64,000 nt of DNA from Cyprinodon diabolis (GCA_030533445.1 CM060065.1:4390341-4454340), one strand, 5' to 3'; positions 10,796-22,451 are shown, counted from the stretch's first letter. The notes: a model not told the origin generated them from the sequence alone. A program made the numbers and translations.

Positions 10796-12547
10796 GTTGG
10801 ACCAGCTAGAAGAGCGAGGTGTGCGAGAACGCTAGGAACCTGTTACCTGGATCCCAGCTCTTTTTCGCCATCATGTCCCTGCGTTGTTGGACAAACTTGC
10901 CCCTACTTCTTCTCCGCCTCGGCCGTATCTAGACCCACAGCGTATAGCCCAGACCACGCTTCAATATTGAGCATAAATCAAAAAGGTCTGTTTCAAGCTC
11001 ACTGTGACACACTGCTGCAGGGAGTAGCTATAACCAGCCCTTAAGTTTATATTTCAAATAGATTAGTAACAGAGCACAGCACTTATTCTCACCCTCGGTT
11101 AAACTGTATATCTTTACTATTATTTCTGGAATAAATTCCTCTCAGTCTTGCTCAACACTTTAGGACCCACACTTTTAGTTTTGGGAGTTTTTCATTGCCT
11201 TTAATTTGTTTTATGATCTAGAAGAGGCTGGATGGCAGTTTGATTTATGTTTTCATTGTGTTTTTAAGCCCTTCTGTTGTTGCAACTTGCTCTGAAGCTG
11301 AACTGCATCGTGTTTGGCTGTTTCTGCTCAAGCTTGATAGCTCTGCTACCTTTCCACAAGAAGTTCCTGAAGTATAAATCCTTTCTAGCTCAGAAAATGT
11401 TCTCCCTTTGCATTTGTTCTTTTCTGTGTAGCTATGCCAGCTTCCTTTATCCAGACACATGAGTGTAACAGGGCCTTTGTAAACAGCACATAGGGCTTAA
11501 TGTGCTTCTGTATGGTTGTCATGTAATCAACTGGCAATATAGGCATTGAAGAAAGAGTAGATTGCTGGTCTATGGAGAGGATCCTAACCCTGCTCCTTGG
11601 GACCCACTGTCCTCCATACTTTAGAGGCTTCCTGCTTCTACAAACCTGACTTTAAAAACTGGGTGATAATACCTTGGTGGCTGCTGAGGAGGCAATGTAA
11701 TCATCTGGTCTAAGGTAAACAGATACATTTTTGATTGTTTTTAATAAATATTCTAATATTTGGCATGTAGTGGAGTAATTAGTTTTCGGTCAGGCTGTAA
11801 GATCCAAATTGAAACAGTTAATGTATGACTTGTTAAACTACAAAAATACAATTGTTTTACAAAAACAAATTAATAAAAGGATTAATCAGAATTTATAATT
11901 ACTGGCGTTTTGTTTATCCAGGATGAGTATGTTTGGAAAGTTTATTTGGGAGATGGTGAACAAAATGCAGCACTGACTACGTACAGCGGAGAATTGGTTC
12001 ACCAGCGAGTATCATGGTAGAGAAGCAGCCATGGTGCATTAATATTGCTCACATATTAAAACACCTTTATAAGGTTACTTTAACTGATTTGCCTTTATGA
12101 TTAGCAAAGAATCGTTAATATGAACCGAGCTAGTCAAACGACACTTCCATTTCCTTATTACAAACCTTCTGGTGAATTAACATTAGCCAACAGTTCGGCT
12201 AATGTTAGCGATGCTACCCCGTTACAGTTAAGCCTAACGTTGAGTCCTGCTGTGCCACTCATCCCTTTCTGACAAGATGCTGTCATTGAAGAGGAAGGTA
12301 CAATTTTGGATGACAACATCATCTATGCTAGGTGGGTATGGGCAATTTCTATTTTTGGACCTTCTAAGTTATGTTAATAGCATATAAGGGGACAACATTA
12401 TTGGGGTAGGAGGATATATCACTTTTGATGTGTTGTTAAATGCATTTATAATAGTGGTGGGGGGGCGTTGATATCTTCCAATCTACCAATGTAACTGCAA
12501 CTGTAACCTCCAGAACATAATAATAGTGTTGCATGAACAGACTACCT
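10796..12547. other. No gene recognised; contains a perfect 10-bp hairpin
   Basis: Short open frames only. At 12179-12206 the sequence aacattagcc is followed by an 8-base loop and ggctaatgtt, a perfect 10-bp inverted repeat. A G-run lies near 12460. Nothing else could be assigned. Confidence 0.45.
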
Positions 12548-12985
12548 TTTTTCAATTCAGTTCAATTCAATTCAGCTTATTTATATAGCTTCAATTCACA
12601 ACACATGTCATCTCAAGGCAATTTACAGTTCACCAGATCATCCAGTCAAAATCATTCAAAGTTTTCTATCAAAGGAAAACCAGCTGATTGCATCGACTCA
12701 TTGACTCGGAGGGCAATCTCTCACACTAAACATGCTTGTAGCGACAGTGGAGAGGAAAAAACTCCCTTTAACAGGAAGAAACCTCCAGCGGAACCAGGCT
12801 CAGTGTGTGCTGAGGCTGACTGGAGTTCAAGGAGACAGAAGCAGACATACAAAAGACACACACAGCCAGGCAGACAAGCTCAGAGCCAGCTCCTATGTCA
12901 GAGGATGAAGAGAGGACATCCAGTCAGTCACAGTCAGAGAAACAGGTCTACAGTGGAATACAGGATGATCTCCAACATCTAAAAA
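12548..12985 (-). repeat. L2-type LINE 3' UTR fragment
   Basis: The stretch starts with repeated ttcaattcaa, then tttatatagc, and continues with acacatgtcatctcaaggc, aacatgcttgtagcgacagtg and aacctccagcggaac. The same order occurs in the 3' UTR of the longer L2 copy at 37267-38016, so this is a 5'-truncated insertion on the minus strand. The open frame across it has no protein significance. Confidence 0.88.
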
Positions 12986-14060
12986 CAAACTCTTAACCTT
13001 CTTTAGCACAAAACTATGATAAATGGTGATGTTTTCCTCATCTTGACATTACCCAGCAGCCCTTGCGTCTATTCCAGAGTCTCAGGACATTACAATGACT
13101 GAATGAGTGACTGGTGAAAATGGAGAAATAGAGCTTGGACTGACTGACTGAAAGCTACTGACTGTAAACACTTCATCAGGACCTATTATGTAGGCCTACA
13201 GTTCAGAATTCATGTTTATCTGAATAAACACTAAGTAAATACCAACTTATTGAATATTATTTATTTTTATCACCAATTATCATAGTAGAAAAGCTTTCTC
13301 AAGCAGTTTGTCATTTATTTTATATCACGTCCACCTCTTCTTGATGGCAATAAAGAGTTTGTTACTGCTGGTGTAAAGTCAGTTTTATTGCAAATCTTCT
13401 TATATATATATTTAAATTAAATTTAATTGGATTGAATACTTTCTTTGCTACTGACACCATAACCCCCATCGAACTAAAATACAACATAAACCAAATTGAG
13501 ATGGTGTCATGAGTACAAAAGGACATAAAAAATAATATAAATACATATAAACATACCTCAATGGCTTCTTTTTGAGGTAGAAATGAGAAATAAAGGACTT
13601 CTTAAACTTAAATTTCTTTTGCACAGGTTCTTGCAATTGTCATGCCTTCACACTGTGTGCATCTTCCCTTCTGGTTTACCAGTGAACAATCTAGATTCAA
13701 CGTTATACATAAGCCTAAAATTGACTCTCGTTGTCTACCTCCTCTTAGGTTTTTCCTCATGATGCCTGGGAGTCCCCCCATCAACTTCTCAGTTGGATGA
13801 CAAGCAGTTCCTGGATTCTCCGGCTGGCAGTTGGATCGTCCTGTTTCCTCCTCCAAGCCTAAGTAAACCTGTCCGCCCTCCACCGCAGTCTCCACATTAT
13901 CAACCTATACTCACTCAGTCTCTCTGGAACCTGGACACCCAAAAAGGAACAAAGACCACAACCCACATCCCCCTCCCTTCTGGGTGAAGGAGGCCTTCAA
14001 GCCAAGATCAGTTTTTTAAAGCTTTTCTCAAAGTTCCTATTGCTGACAAGCTCAAACTCA
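12986..14060. other. No gene recognised
   Basis: Contains AT-rich sequence to about 13640 and a more mixed, C-rich stretch (13640-13990) that may be an old LTR or transposon remnant. Open frames there lack known domains. Confidence 0.4.
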
Positions 14061-14140
14061 TTCTCTCTTGTTCTGTATGGGAGAATTATCCTGCCATAAT
14101 GCAAGAGCACATAATTTCAATTTGAGAAAAGAATCTCATC

Positions 14141-14264
14141 TTCTTGCACTCAAAACTTATATTGCTCACACTCAAAACATGTGCTCTCTCTCAAATATTT
14201 TCTTCTTGCACTCAAAACTTATAATGCTCACACTCAAAACATCCGCTCTCTCTCAAATATTTTC
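14141..14264 (+). repeat. Two-copy 62-bp tandem repeat
   Basis: The unit beginning ttcttgcactcaaaac occurs at 14141 and 14203, and the intervening bases (ctcacactcaaaacat, gctctctctcaaata) match with few differences. The surrounding pyrimidine-rich sequence to about 14300 repeats shorter pieces of the same text. No function is evident. Confidence 0.8.
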
Positions 14265-14640
14265 TCTTCTCTCTCAAATCTTTGTTTCTTCTCTCAGATT
14301 TAATGCTTCTTGCACAGATATTTTCTCCTCTCGCTTGCCTCCTTCTCTTCGCGCACAAACCGCGCTCTGCACGAATCTCAGATACGCTCGCAAACTCGTA
14401 GGCTCTGCTTGCGGATTTTTTCTGCTCTCTCTCGGATTGCAGTTGGATCGTCGCCTAGCAACTTTTCCAGCCAATAGAACGACAGCCTCGGAAAGGGTGC
14501 GCTTGTTTAACCCTACTGAGTGTGCCTGTGCTACTACGCCACTTATAAGAGCGTCAGCTGAAACTGCTATGTACAGTAGTTTTGTGGCTCGATTCAGCAA
14601 AGTTCAATACTTATGGATAACCCAAAAAATTCTGAATTAA
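14265..14640. repeat. Unclassified repeat-like sequence
   Basis: Pyrimidine-rich at first, then a GC-richer segment (14440-14600) containing cagccaatagaacgacag and acttataagagcgtcagc, which looks like transposon or promoter-like repeat sequence. Long open frames on both strands show no domain, so I do not call a gene. Confidence 0.3.
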
Positions 14641-14699
14641 GTAATTTAAACAATTAGTGGTTTGTTATGTACAAAAGCAAAGAACCGACATATTAAATT

Positions 14700-14990
14700 A
14701 TTATCTTGAAATACTTTGTTAGTATGCCCCTGAATGTTCACACGGGGTCGTCTCCTGAAGTCGATCACCTGGTGTTTTTTCTCACAACAGTCCACAAAGT
14801 CCATGATGACTGACCGGTACTCCAGCTCATTCCCCTCAGACACACAGCCCACAAGGTGAAGGTGTAGAGGGTGAAGAGAATTGGAGACAGGACGGTGCCC
14901 TGAAGGCCCCAGTGCTACAGACTGCCACCTCTGACTGATAGCCTTGCAGCCACAGGGCTGTCAGTCAGAGAAAATCCTGACTTTTATTTT
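14700..14990 (-). pseudogene. LINE reverse-transcriptase fragment, degraded
   Basis: On the minus strand, codons near 14905-14870 read GTVLSPILFTLYTF, the reverse-transcriptase motif around the PQG-xxLSP loop. Further downstream, VDCCEKKHQVIDFRRRPRV resembles the thumb-side segment of Rex/Babar-like LINEs. Sequence between them is deleted, including the catalytic ADD motif. Same general type as 42105-43372 but a different piece. Confidence 0.6.
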
Positions 14991-14999
14991 CTTATAGAA

Positions 15000-15377
15000 G
15001 TCAGGAGAAAAAGATTTCTCTTCCAGGGTCAAGTCCTCCACGCCTCCGAAAATTAACAATCTCACTGTTAACTAAATATAAAATTTGAGGTCTGATTAAA
15101 CTTGATAATACAATTTAAATAAATAAATACAAATTTTAATATCATAATACAGTACTTATTATTTATTAACCTGCTGATATAGCCAACAAACCGCATAGTT
15201 AGTCCAAAGCTCCTATGAGGTGAAAACAGCGGTGGCTTTCAGAAGACATAAGTCTCCTTTCCTTGTAATGTCCTATTTGAGCTGCGATTGGACTCCTCTT
15301 TCGGACCAATTGTCCACTCATCCAACATTTTAAAACATACATAACTCACTGACTGGTGAAAACGTAAAGATTTGATT
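15000..15377. other. No gene recognised
   Basis: AT-rich sequence between two LINE fragments, with nothing I can assign. Confidence 0.4.
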
Positions 15378-16235
15378 GTTTCTTATGTTCCTAACAGAGC
15401 ACTTCGCTCTCAATCTGCAGGTTTACTAGTGGTTCCTAGAATTTCTAAAAATAGAATGGGAGGCAGATTAGGCTCCTCTCCTGTGGAACCAACTACCAGT
15501 TTTAGTCTGTGAGGCAGACACCCTGTCTACTTTTAAGGCTAGGCTTAAAACGTTCCTTTTTGATAAAGCTTATAGTTAGAGTGGCTCAGGTTATCCTGAG
15601 CTATGTCTATAGTTATGCTGCTAGGCTTAGGCTGCTGGAGGACATAGGGACCCATTTTTCATTCTGCTTTATTCTGTCTCTATTCTCCCACTCTGCAGAA
15701 TCTGTTAGTTCAATCTCTAACGTTATTCTCTCTTTGCTTTTTCTCATAGTAACTTTGCCTCGTCTTTTCCTGTTTGGCTGTGACGCCATGCTGGAGAGGA
15801 GTATCGGCTGTGCTGCTTCCATCAACACCCTTTTTTGTAGATGCTGGAGATCGGCCTGTTTTCCAGTGTAGTCCTGTTTCTCTGACCGTGACTGGCTGGA
15901 TGTGCTCTCTTCATTCTCTGACATGACAGTTGGCTCAGAGCTCGTCTGCCTTGCTGGGTGTTTCCTGGACGGGGCCGCCTTTTACAGCTGCTTTTTGTAT
16001 CTCTGCTTCTGTCTCCTTGAACCCCAGTCGGCCTCGGCAGATGGCCGCTCACACTGAGCCTGGTTCTGCTGGATGTTGCTTTCCGTTAAAAGGGAGTTTT
16101 TCCTCTCCACTGTCGCTACAAGCATGCTTAGTGTGAGAGATTGCATTTGAGTCAATTAGTCGATGCAATCAACTGGTTTTCCTTAGATAGAAAACTTTGA
16201 ATCAATTTGACTGTACTTTGAATCAACCACTGTTC
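15378..16235 (+). pseudogene. L2-type LINE fragment: ORF2 C-terminus and 3' UTR
   Basis: From 15383 the text (atgttcctaacagagcac, then tctgcaggtttac) is the reverse complement of 38160-38230 in the minus-strand L2 copy. It covers the last codons of ORF2 and then the 3' UTR, including ctccactgtcgctacaagc. A short deletion after ggcagat removes about a dozen bases. The end is degraded and lacks the usual tail. Confidence 0.87.
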
Positions 16236-16289
16236 TGTTCGGCACTAAGTACCTTTTTCATCTGAGGTCGGAGACCTGATTTAAGTGCG

Positions 16290-16348
16290 ACCCCCCCCCC
16301 CCCACCCCCCCACCCCCCCCCCCCCCACCCCACACCACCACCACCACC
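16290..16348 (+). repeat. C-rich low-complexity tract
   Basis: Long runs of C broken by single A bases, then cac/acc repeats. Simple sequence; length in the assembly may be unreliable. Confidence 0.9.
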
Positions 16349-16900
16349 TTCTTCCAAATAGACAAAATTAGTGTCAAACATTTGTGCTATGAAAGATTAA
16401 AGGTCAAAAGGTCAACCAACCCCCATAAATTAAAATATATAAAATGTTTGTACTGCTATCATTTTAATGATATTAGTAATAGTGCATCAAAGGCCAGTAA
16501 ACATCTGTTCATGCTGAAACTGTGAATTTCATATAAATTATAAGTTGCTAACCTATTAATATGAATAATTGAATTTTAACCAGGAAAAACATGATACCGG
16601 CATAAACAAACATTTTTGCAAAAACCAGCACAAGCATATCACAGTTGATTGACACCAAATGTATTTATTTTTGCAAATGTGAGCAGGGCCACGGTCGTGG
16701 TTGAACTCTGATGACCCCTGGAAAACATTTTTCTTTATACCTTTAGAATGGTAAGAGCACAAACGAAACTTTTTGCTGCAAAAACCAACACAAATGTAGC
16801 ACAAATGTTTCGCACCAATTTTGTCTGATTTCATAAAAGTGGGGGGGCAGGTTGACCTTTTCCCCTTTACCTTTTGATTAATATCTTCAAAGCTAAAGCA
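16349..16900. repeat. Divergent repeated modules, unclassified
   Basis: Phrases such as gcaaaaaccagcacaa and gcaaaaaccaacacaaat recur. A module at 16362-16430 (aaaattag, tttgtgctatgaaa, aaaggtcaaaaggtcaacc) reappears in opposite order and orientation around 16800-16875. This looks like a degraded repetitive element with internal duplications. The 161-codon minus-strand frame over it has no recognisable domain and is probably chance. Confidence 0.45.
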
Positions 16901-17038
16901 GCACAAACAAAAGGATACACCGGACCAGTTTTTAGAAATCAGACAAAAAGAAGGATACATTTGTTGGGCGCATAACGAGGAGTCTATGACGTAATGAATC
17001 TGGCCTTCAGAGGATGCATCCCATGAATTCAAACTCAG
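16901..17038 (-). repeat. End fragment of a DNA transposon family (copy of 28418 family)
   Basis: Read on the minus strand, it gives gaattcatgggatgcatcc, then attacgtcatag, actcctcgttatgcg and atccttctttttg. The same order occurs on the plus strand from 28430 to 28560. It is one terminus only. Confidence 0.7.
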
Positions 17039-17040
17039 CA

Positions 17041-18371
17041 TATGTCTACCTACATCTAGGTTTGTTCAAACTGTGAATGCTCAAAACCAACGTTAAATAA
17101 ACCATTAAAAAAAAAAGAAAACTGATTAGGATCCCTTTTCATCTCCAATCTCACGCCTGATCTCTACTTTAGCTTCGTTCTTCTTGTTACCTCCTATAAG
17201 TTCATGTAGAAATCTAAAGTCAATGATTTACTGACTTGAGTTTATGCTCTTTGTTAATGGTGTAAACAGCCATTTGCATTGTAACTTCTAATAAATGGTT
17301 TGTCTCTACTTTTTGTCAGAATATCTGTTATGATTGAGTTCAGAATTCTGCCATTTCTATCCTTGTTTCAGTATCTTGGATTTCCAAACCTAAAAATTCT
17401 ATCATTCCTTTCAAGCATCTTTAATGTTTATTATGTCAGATAAGCAGACATGGATTTTCCAAGAATGTCCTTCATGTTTCAGCCAGTACTACTAACAAGA
17501 AACAGCCCAACAGCAACAAAACAAACACATTTAAAATATTTTTTATCTGTGTCTAAAGTCTTTTCTCCAAGCAAAACATTGAGTTCAATCAAGTTCCATA
17601 GTTCAAAGAAAGCAAATATTTCTAAAATATTTTTCACATTTTCAAGGCTTTAATATCTATTTTTGTATGATTCAGAGTATGTTTTATAGAGATAAATAGT
17701 TCAAATATTAATATTATTGCTGTTCCAAAGCTTCAGTGACATCAAGCAATCCATAAAATCTTCTTGGTTTGATCATTTCTACAAAAGTCTGAGAGTGCTA
17801 CAATCCTTTTTGTTCCTAAATAGAAAAAAGGAGCATGTTTGATTTTAGGCTTAAATTGACAACATGATGCTTTAGAAGAATACGTTTTTAATAAAGATTC
17901 AAGGTGCATTTATGAAAAACAGTGAAACTTTGTCTGTCAAAAGGCCAAATTATTCAAACTTTTTAGGCATCCAACCCAAAACCCCAGATGACATTAAACT
18001 TTGCTGGATTTAAAATACTCATTAAGTCCAGACTTACCACCAGATAAGAGAAGACAGAGACGTGGTGGAAGACTGGACGATTTGTCAGGATGATGCATGA
18101 TGGCGTGATCTACATCTCTTTAGCCCCAAGACTACAGTACAGAAATGACCACATATCCATGTGCGTTAAAATAAACAGACACAGTACAAGGTTTTTCAGC
18201 CATGAAATATGTTTTTGTAAGGGGTATCGTCTCATTTTTGTTGAAGGTATTCACGCCCCTGATGAAGAGATGTGAAACATCAGTTAAAGTAGGGATTATA
18301 GTCAAAAATAAAGAAAACAACCTTAGTTGAGCTCATATATTTTGAAGTGAAGAAATGTTTAAATAGAAGAT
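17041..18371. other. AT-rich stretch, no gene recognised
   Basis: Only short open frames. A short motif at 18252-18277 (ctgatgaagagatgtgaaac) loosely resembles a hammerhead ribozyme core but has no convincing stem. Nothing else was assignable. Confidence 0.4.
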
Positions 18372-18420
18372 GACATGTGTTGTAAATTGGCGGTATATAA
18401 ATAAACTGAATTGAATTATA
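18372..18420 (+). repeat. L2-type LINE 3' tail
   Basis: Ends with tataaataaactgaattga, preceded by gacatgtgttgtaaattgg, as in the other L2 tails. Very short 5'-truncated copy. Confidence 0.7.
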
Positions 18421-18549
18421 ATATTAAGTGTTTTTCAGCCCCCCCCCTTCAGTGTCCACCGTATTTGAACAGTCAATTTGTTGCACATGTTCAGAAAGGT
18501 CCAAAAAGACAGCAGCAAACCATTTGAAAACAAACGATGTCAAGAGCAG

Positions 18550-19008
18550 TGTTAGAATAATTGTATAAATGTATCTGTGTATTGTTATCATGCATAAAGC
18601 TGTTTGCTATGTGCATGTTTTCATAGCCACCTTTTCTGATGTATACTGTGATTTGTGGACTTGCTTTTGGGGAGGTTCTGGTTGAATTACGAGCAGCACT
18701 CAACCTGCTGAACTTTGGTGAACAGCTTCAACAGCTTAAACTTTGACTGAACTCTGAGATTTAGAGGACATGTTTACTGAGACTGCAAGTCTGAGTTCCT
18801 TGTCTTGTTTCCCCCCATGTAGTCTCAGCTGGGACTACTGATTTCAATAAATAGCGAGGAGAACGCTGGGACCGCAGAGTGGGTTGGAGATTTGTAAACT
18901 TCGCAGTCTCTTCCTACTCTCCTCGTGAGTAGAACTAAATTAATTGTCTCTGTGCCTTCTTTCTTTCCCTGTATGTATGTTTGATGTTTTAGGTGCTCAG
19001 ACCTGACA
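18550..19008 (+). repeat. ERV-type solo LTR
   Basis: Begins TGTTAGAATAATTGTA, close to the start of the retroviral LTR at 35348-35828 read on the minus strand (TGTTGGATTAATTGTA). Ends ACCTGACA. An exact 5-bp duplication, agcag, flanks it (18545-18549 and 19009-19013). Its second half also follows the retroviral LTR: caataaata, then cagagtgggttggagat, then tctctgtg and ctttctttc. It has no internal coding region, so it is the residue of LTR-LTR recombination of a related but older provirus. Confidence 0.85.
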
Positions 19009-19010
19009 AG

Positions 19011-19575
19011 CAGTGTTGCCAACTTAGTACATTTGTTGTATATTTAGCGACTTTTCAGACCGCTCTAGCAATTTTATTTCAAAAAATCGCCTAGTGAAAA
19101 ATCTAGCGACTTTTTTCTGCTACTGGAGACTTTGGCGATAACATACAAAAAGCAGCGAACTCTGCTCTCCAGAGCAAGTAGATTGGTAACCCCGCCTCCT
19201 GCTCTCCTCTATCTTGTCTGCTGTCATGATTCATGCAGCTATTATTTCATCCAATTGAAAAATGGAGAACAGATAAGCAGATCATGGCTTGTCTACAGTG
19301 AAAAGAAGGACTGGGTTATTTACTTTTTTGCTACTTTTTTGGAAACACAGGAAAGAGCAATCGGCTAAGTGAGGTAAGTTCTTGGAAAAAATATTTCATT
19401 CCTTTTGAGAAAGCATGAAAAGTCAGCTGAGTACAAAACATAGAGAGGAAAACAACAAGAAAAGGGACAAGAAGAGAGGGACAAAACTTAGAACAAATAA
19501 TATATGTGTTGTCTTTTAAATTCAGGGCCCCCTGCCTGTCTTGCCTAGAGCCCCACATTTCCTAAATCCACCCCT
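19011..19575 (+). pseudogene. hAT element remnant with TTF-type zinc-finger codons
   Basis: The left end reads CAGTGTTGCCAACTTAG, an hAT-like terminus. Around 19250-19330, codons read LKNGEQISRSWLVYSEKKD, which resembles the TTF-type zinc-finger segment that precedes the catalytic domain of ZMYM/KRBA-like hAT transposases. The cysteines expected just after it are lost. A CCCCTG end at 19575 could be an hAT right terminus, possibly of a different family. No 8-bp duplication was found. The ERV-type solo LTR is inserted within the first bases of the left end. Confidence 0.6.
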
Positions 19576-19603
19576 GCCGCTCTGACACCATTAGCCTGAC
19601 CTT

Positions 19604-20075
19604 TCAATTAGATTCAGTTTGTTTGTATAGCACCAATTCACAACACATTTCATCTCAAGGCACTTTACAGTTCACCAGATCATCCGGTCAAATTGATTCA
19701 AAGTTTTCTATCTGAGGAAAACCAGTTGATTGCATCGACTCATTGACTCGAAGGCAATCCCTCACACTAAGAATGCTTGTAGCGACAGTGGAGAGGAATA
19801 ACTCCCTTTTAACAGGAAGGAACCTCCAGCAGAACCTAGCTCAGTGTGAGCGGCTGTCTACCGTGGCCGACTGGGGTTCAAGGAGACAGAAGCAGACATA
19901 GAAAAAGAAGCAGAGATACAAAAGGCAACTGTAAACCAGCTCCACCGGCGGCCCATGTCATGTCTCATGTCATGTCCTCTGACATGTCCCAGGAGAGCAC
20001 ATTCAGCCAGTCATTCCGGGGAAACAGGACTGCACTGAAAGAGATGCTGATCTCTAACATCTACACTGTAACAGA
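19604..20075 (-). repeat. L2-type LINE 3' UTR fragment
   Basis: Starts tagattcagtttgtttgta, then agcaccaattcacaacaca and ctcaaggcactttacagtt, and runs through ttgtagcgacagtggagag and aacctccagcagaacc to ctctaacatctacactg. Same order as the 3' UTR at 37267 onward, minus strand, 5' truncated. Confidence 0.87.
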
Positions 20076-20309
20076 AACAAAAAAAAATCAAAATCACCGT
20101 AAAATACTGGCAGCTGTAAAAAAAGGGAAATCCGTTAAAGAAAATATGGTTCCTTGTTTTGGTAACCGTAAATTTTAGGATAGGATGTCTTTAAGTAAAG
20201 ACCTCTAAAAAAAATACTGCAAGTGTGCATGTTGCAAGTGATATACAATGTGCACATTGGATAAAAGATACAAAACTGAGTTGTTTTTTCCTGGTAGTTT
20301 TTATAGTGT
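20076..20309. other. No gene recognised
   Basis: Short AT-rich spacer between an L2 fragment and a solo LTR. Confidence 0.4.
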
Positions 20310-21038
20310 TGTTGGGATCTGGAGGTCTGTCCACTTTTCTCCACCAGAGGGCGTTCTAGGTCTCCTGGAGCTGGAGCTGACTGCACCACCTCTAGCTCGT
20401 TTGCTTATCAGGAGACCAGTACTTAAGGAGGCGGAGAGCTACAGCCTGGCGCCAGAGTGTTTGCCAGTTATGGTTAGCAAGCTTGAGCCAACCAGCCTGT
20501 CTGAATCTCTGACTCCCAGAAAACCTGAACCTGAACTTAATCTGTTTTGTCCTCTGCTTCCCAGGTTGAACCTGCCTGAAACCTGAAACCTTTAAGAGTT
20601 TCTCTGTTGGAAATCTGTCAGTCTGATCTCTGAAGAACCCTGGAGAATCAAACCTGTCAAAGACCTGCCTGCCCGCTCTCTGAAGAATCTGAAAGGGAAA
20701 CTCAAACCTGTTGTCTGCAAACTCTCAAACCAAGCTCTGCCTCCGCCAAGCCCTCAGCCTGCCGATAGCCTCTGGACCCTCCTGGTTCCCCCTCTCGGCA
20801 GCTCAGCTCAAACTCCAGATCAGGTACAGACCTGCACTCTCTCACCCTGCAAATTACCTGGACTTCAGCTAACCACTCTGTCCCCCTCTGCAGTGAACCC
20901 AGTAGAGACCAGTCCTGGATCAGATAATCCCTTGGATCAGTTCTTTATTCAACTGTGTTTTTCAATAAACCTTTGAACTTTTTCTCCTGTTTCCGTGTGT
21001 TCTGCATGTGGGTTAGGAACCTAAAACCAAACATGACA
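20310..21038 (+). repeat. Solo LTR of a gypsy-like retrotransposon
   Basis: Begins TGTTGGGATCTGG and ends AAACATGACA. The flanks agtgt (left) and agtgg (right) match at four of five bases. A polyadenylation-like signal, caataaacc, lies at about 20963, setting the plus orientation. It shares gccagagtgtttgccagtt (about 20450) with the solo LTR at 8408-9213. The exact left boundary is less certain than the right. Confidence 0.72.
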
Positions 21039-21911
21039 AGTGGTTTTCTAAAAGAAAGATAAGTTCAAGCAATGTTGATATAATACAAAATGACAAAAAT
21101 GATAATTCTAATTATTATTCATAGGAAAGTTTGGATATAAATATTTGAAATAGCTACAAACAAAAAGTAAAAAAAAAAAAATCCACAAAAAACTAAAAGG
21201 TAGAATAAAAGATAAAATCCCAAAATTAAATATAAACCATAAAACCTGAAAAGTTGTCTTAATCAGCGTCCCCCTTAGATCCTGCTCAACAGGTAGTTGG
21301 TGCTTTCTGGCCTTTAAAGCTCAGAAGACTGCATATATGATTTTGCATCTGATCAGTCAGAAAATTATGTCGGATGAGGATGTTGAATTTGACTCACATT
21401 AAAAACAAATGGGGTTGATCTCACCTCACACAATTTTACGCAAGGGGGCTTCATAGGTCCGAATGAGATGGAGCTCAGCTCTATTTTAGTTGGACTATGC
21501 AGCTATTTGTTTTTTGGTTCACCCAGGCTCGCTGATGATTCTCTGTTGATAATCAGAAGTTTCTATTGTGGTTTAGTTGCATCATTCACCATGGCTGAGG
21601 GCGAGTCATGCTGCTGTATGTGATCTAGACAACCAAAAGATGGCATCGATGTCAGCACCTCTCTGTGTACAATCAACATCTACTTCGATCTGTCCGGGGT
21701 CCAGTATTGACAGATCTGGTGAGTTTTAACAGAAAAAAAGCTTCATCTCTGCCGTGCCACTTAACCCCACATCACAATCATCTCAAGTGACTGATTGGTT
21801 CAGCCGAATTAACAGAGAAATTAAGATTTTTCAATTTTTGTACAAAATTTACTGAGCTGTCCATGTAGTTCCCTTAGCAATTACTCAAAACGCTGCTTCC
21901 CTCTGATCCCC
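21039..21911. other. No gene recognised
   Basis: AT-rich sequence with an A-run near 21170. Nothing assignable on either strand. Confidence 0.4.
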
Positions 21912-21913
21912 TA

Positions 21914-22451
21914 CAGTAGCAGCCATTCTAAATAGCCCTTCCCAGTCAAAAGCCAGCTGAATGGCAGCTTATTGAGATTTTAAAGGAACTCGTGAACTCG
22001 CAGGCGCGCTTTTAGGAAATCTTATACACTACTGTTTATGCTCTAAAAACATTCTAAATGACTTTGTTTCGAGTAAATTATGGACGCTACCCACTCAGGA
22101 CACTTGGAATACATTGGACGAGCAGTATGGAGGAATATTGACACGTTTTTTGTGGAGTTTTATGGACCTTTCTGCCTCGGGCACCATAGACCTCCATTAT
22201 TTGAATGTCAGCAGACAAGAAGCCTCCCAGATCTCCAGATGCATTTGAGATATCAAAAAAGTACTCCAGAGTGTTGTTCAGCATGGGGGTGAGTAGAAAA
22301 TGAAGGCTAATCATGTTTTGGGTGTACTATTCCTTTAAGGTCATGACAAAGAAAATATTTTAGTAAAAACATAGCTGTTTAAAAAGGAATTATAGGGGAC
22401 CAGCCAAGGGCCCATCAAGGAAAGTGAGGAAATATGGAATGACTACTACTG
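21914..22451 (+). mobile_element. TA-flanked MITE, interrupted by a second MITE
   Basis: Left end CAGTAGCAGCCATTC and right end (reverse complement) CAGTAGTAGTCATTC form an imperfect inverted repeat. The left flank is TA; the right is TG, presumably mutated. The outer parts match the copies at 56667-56960 and 57185-57481 (cccttcccagtcaaa, tttaaaaaggaatt, ggaccagccaag-like text). The middle is replaced by the element at 21984-22334. No coding capacity. TA flanks suggest a Tc1/mariner-type parent. Confidence 0.78.
21984..22334. mobile_element. Nested TTAA-flanked MITE
   Basis: Flanked on both sides by TTAA (21980-21983, 22335-22338) with short inverted ends AGGAA/TTCCT. The right end (gggtgtactattcctttaa) is a sequence I recognise as recurrent in fish genomes. 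The TTAA target suggests a Kolobok- or piggyBac-type family. It interrupts the TA-flanked MITE and is therefore the younger insertion. Confidence 0.6.

Noticed and set aside
12533..12982. A 149-codon plus-strand open frame
   Set aside because: It is antisense to an L2 3' UTR that recurs in other places with different frames.
14068..14640. A 190-codon open frame
   Set aside because: Low-complexity pyrimidine-rich sequence and a repeat; antisense frame is also long; no domain.
16556..17041. A 161-codon minus-strand open frame
   Set aside because: Lies over internally repeated non-coding sequence and the end of a DNA transposon; cysteine-rich by composition, no known pattern.
18252..18277. Hammerhead ribozyme (ctgatgaagagatgtgaaac)
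   Set aside because: Core letters are suggestive, but I could not form stem II or flanking stems.
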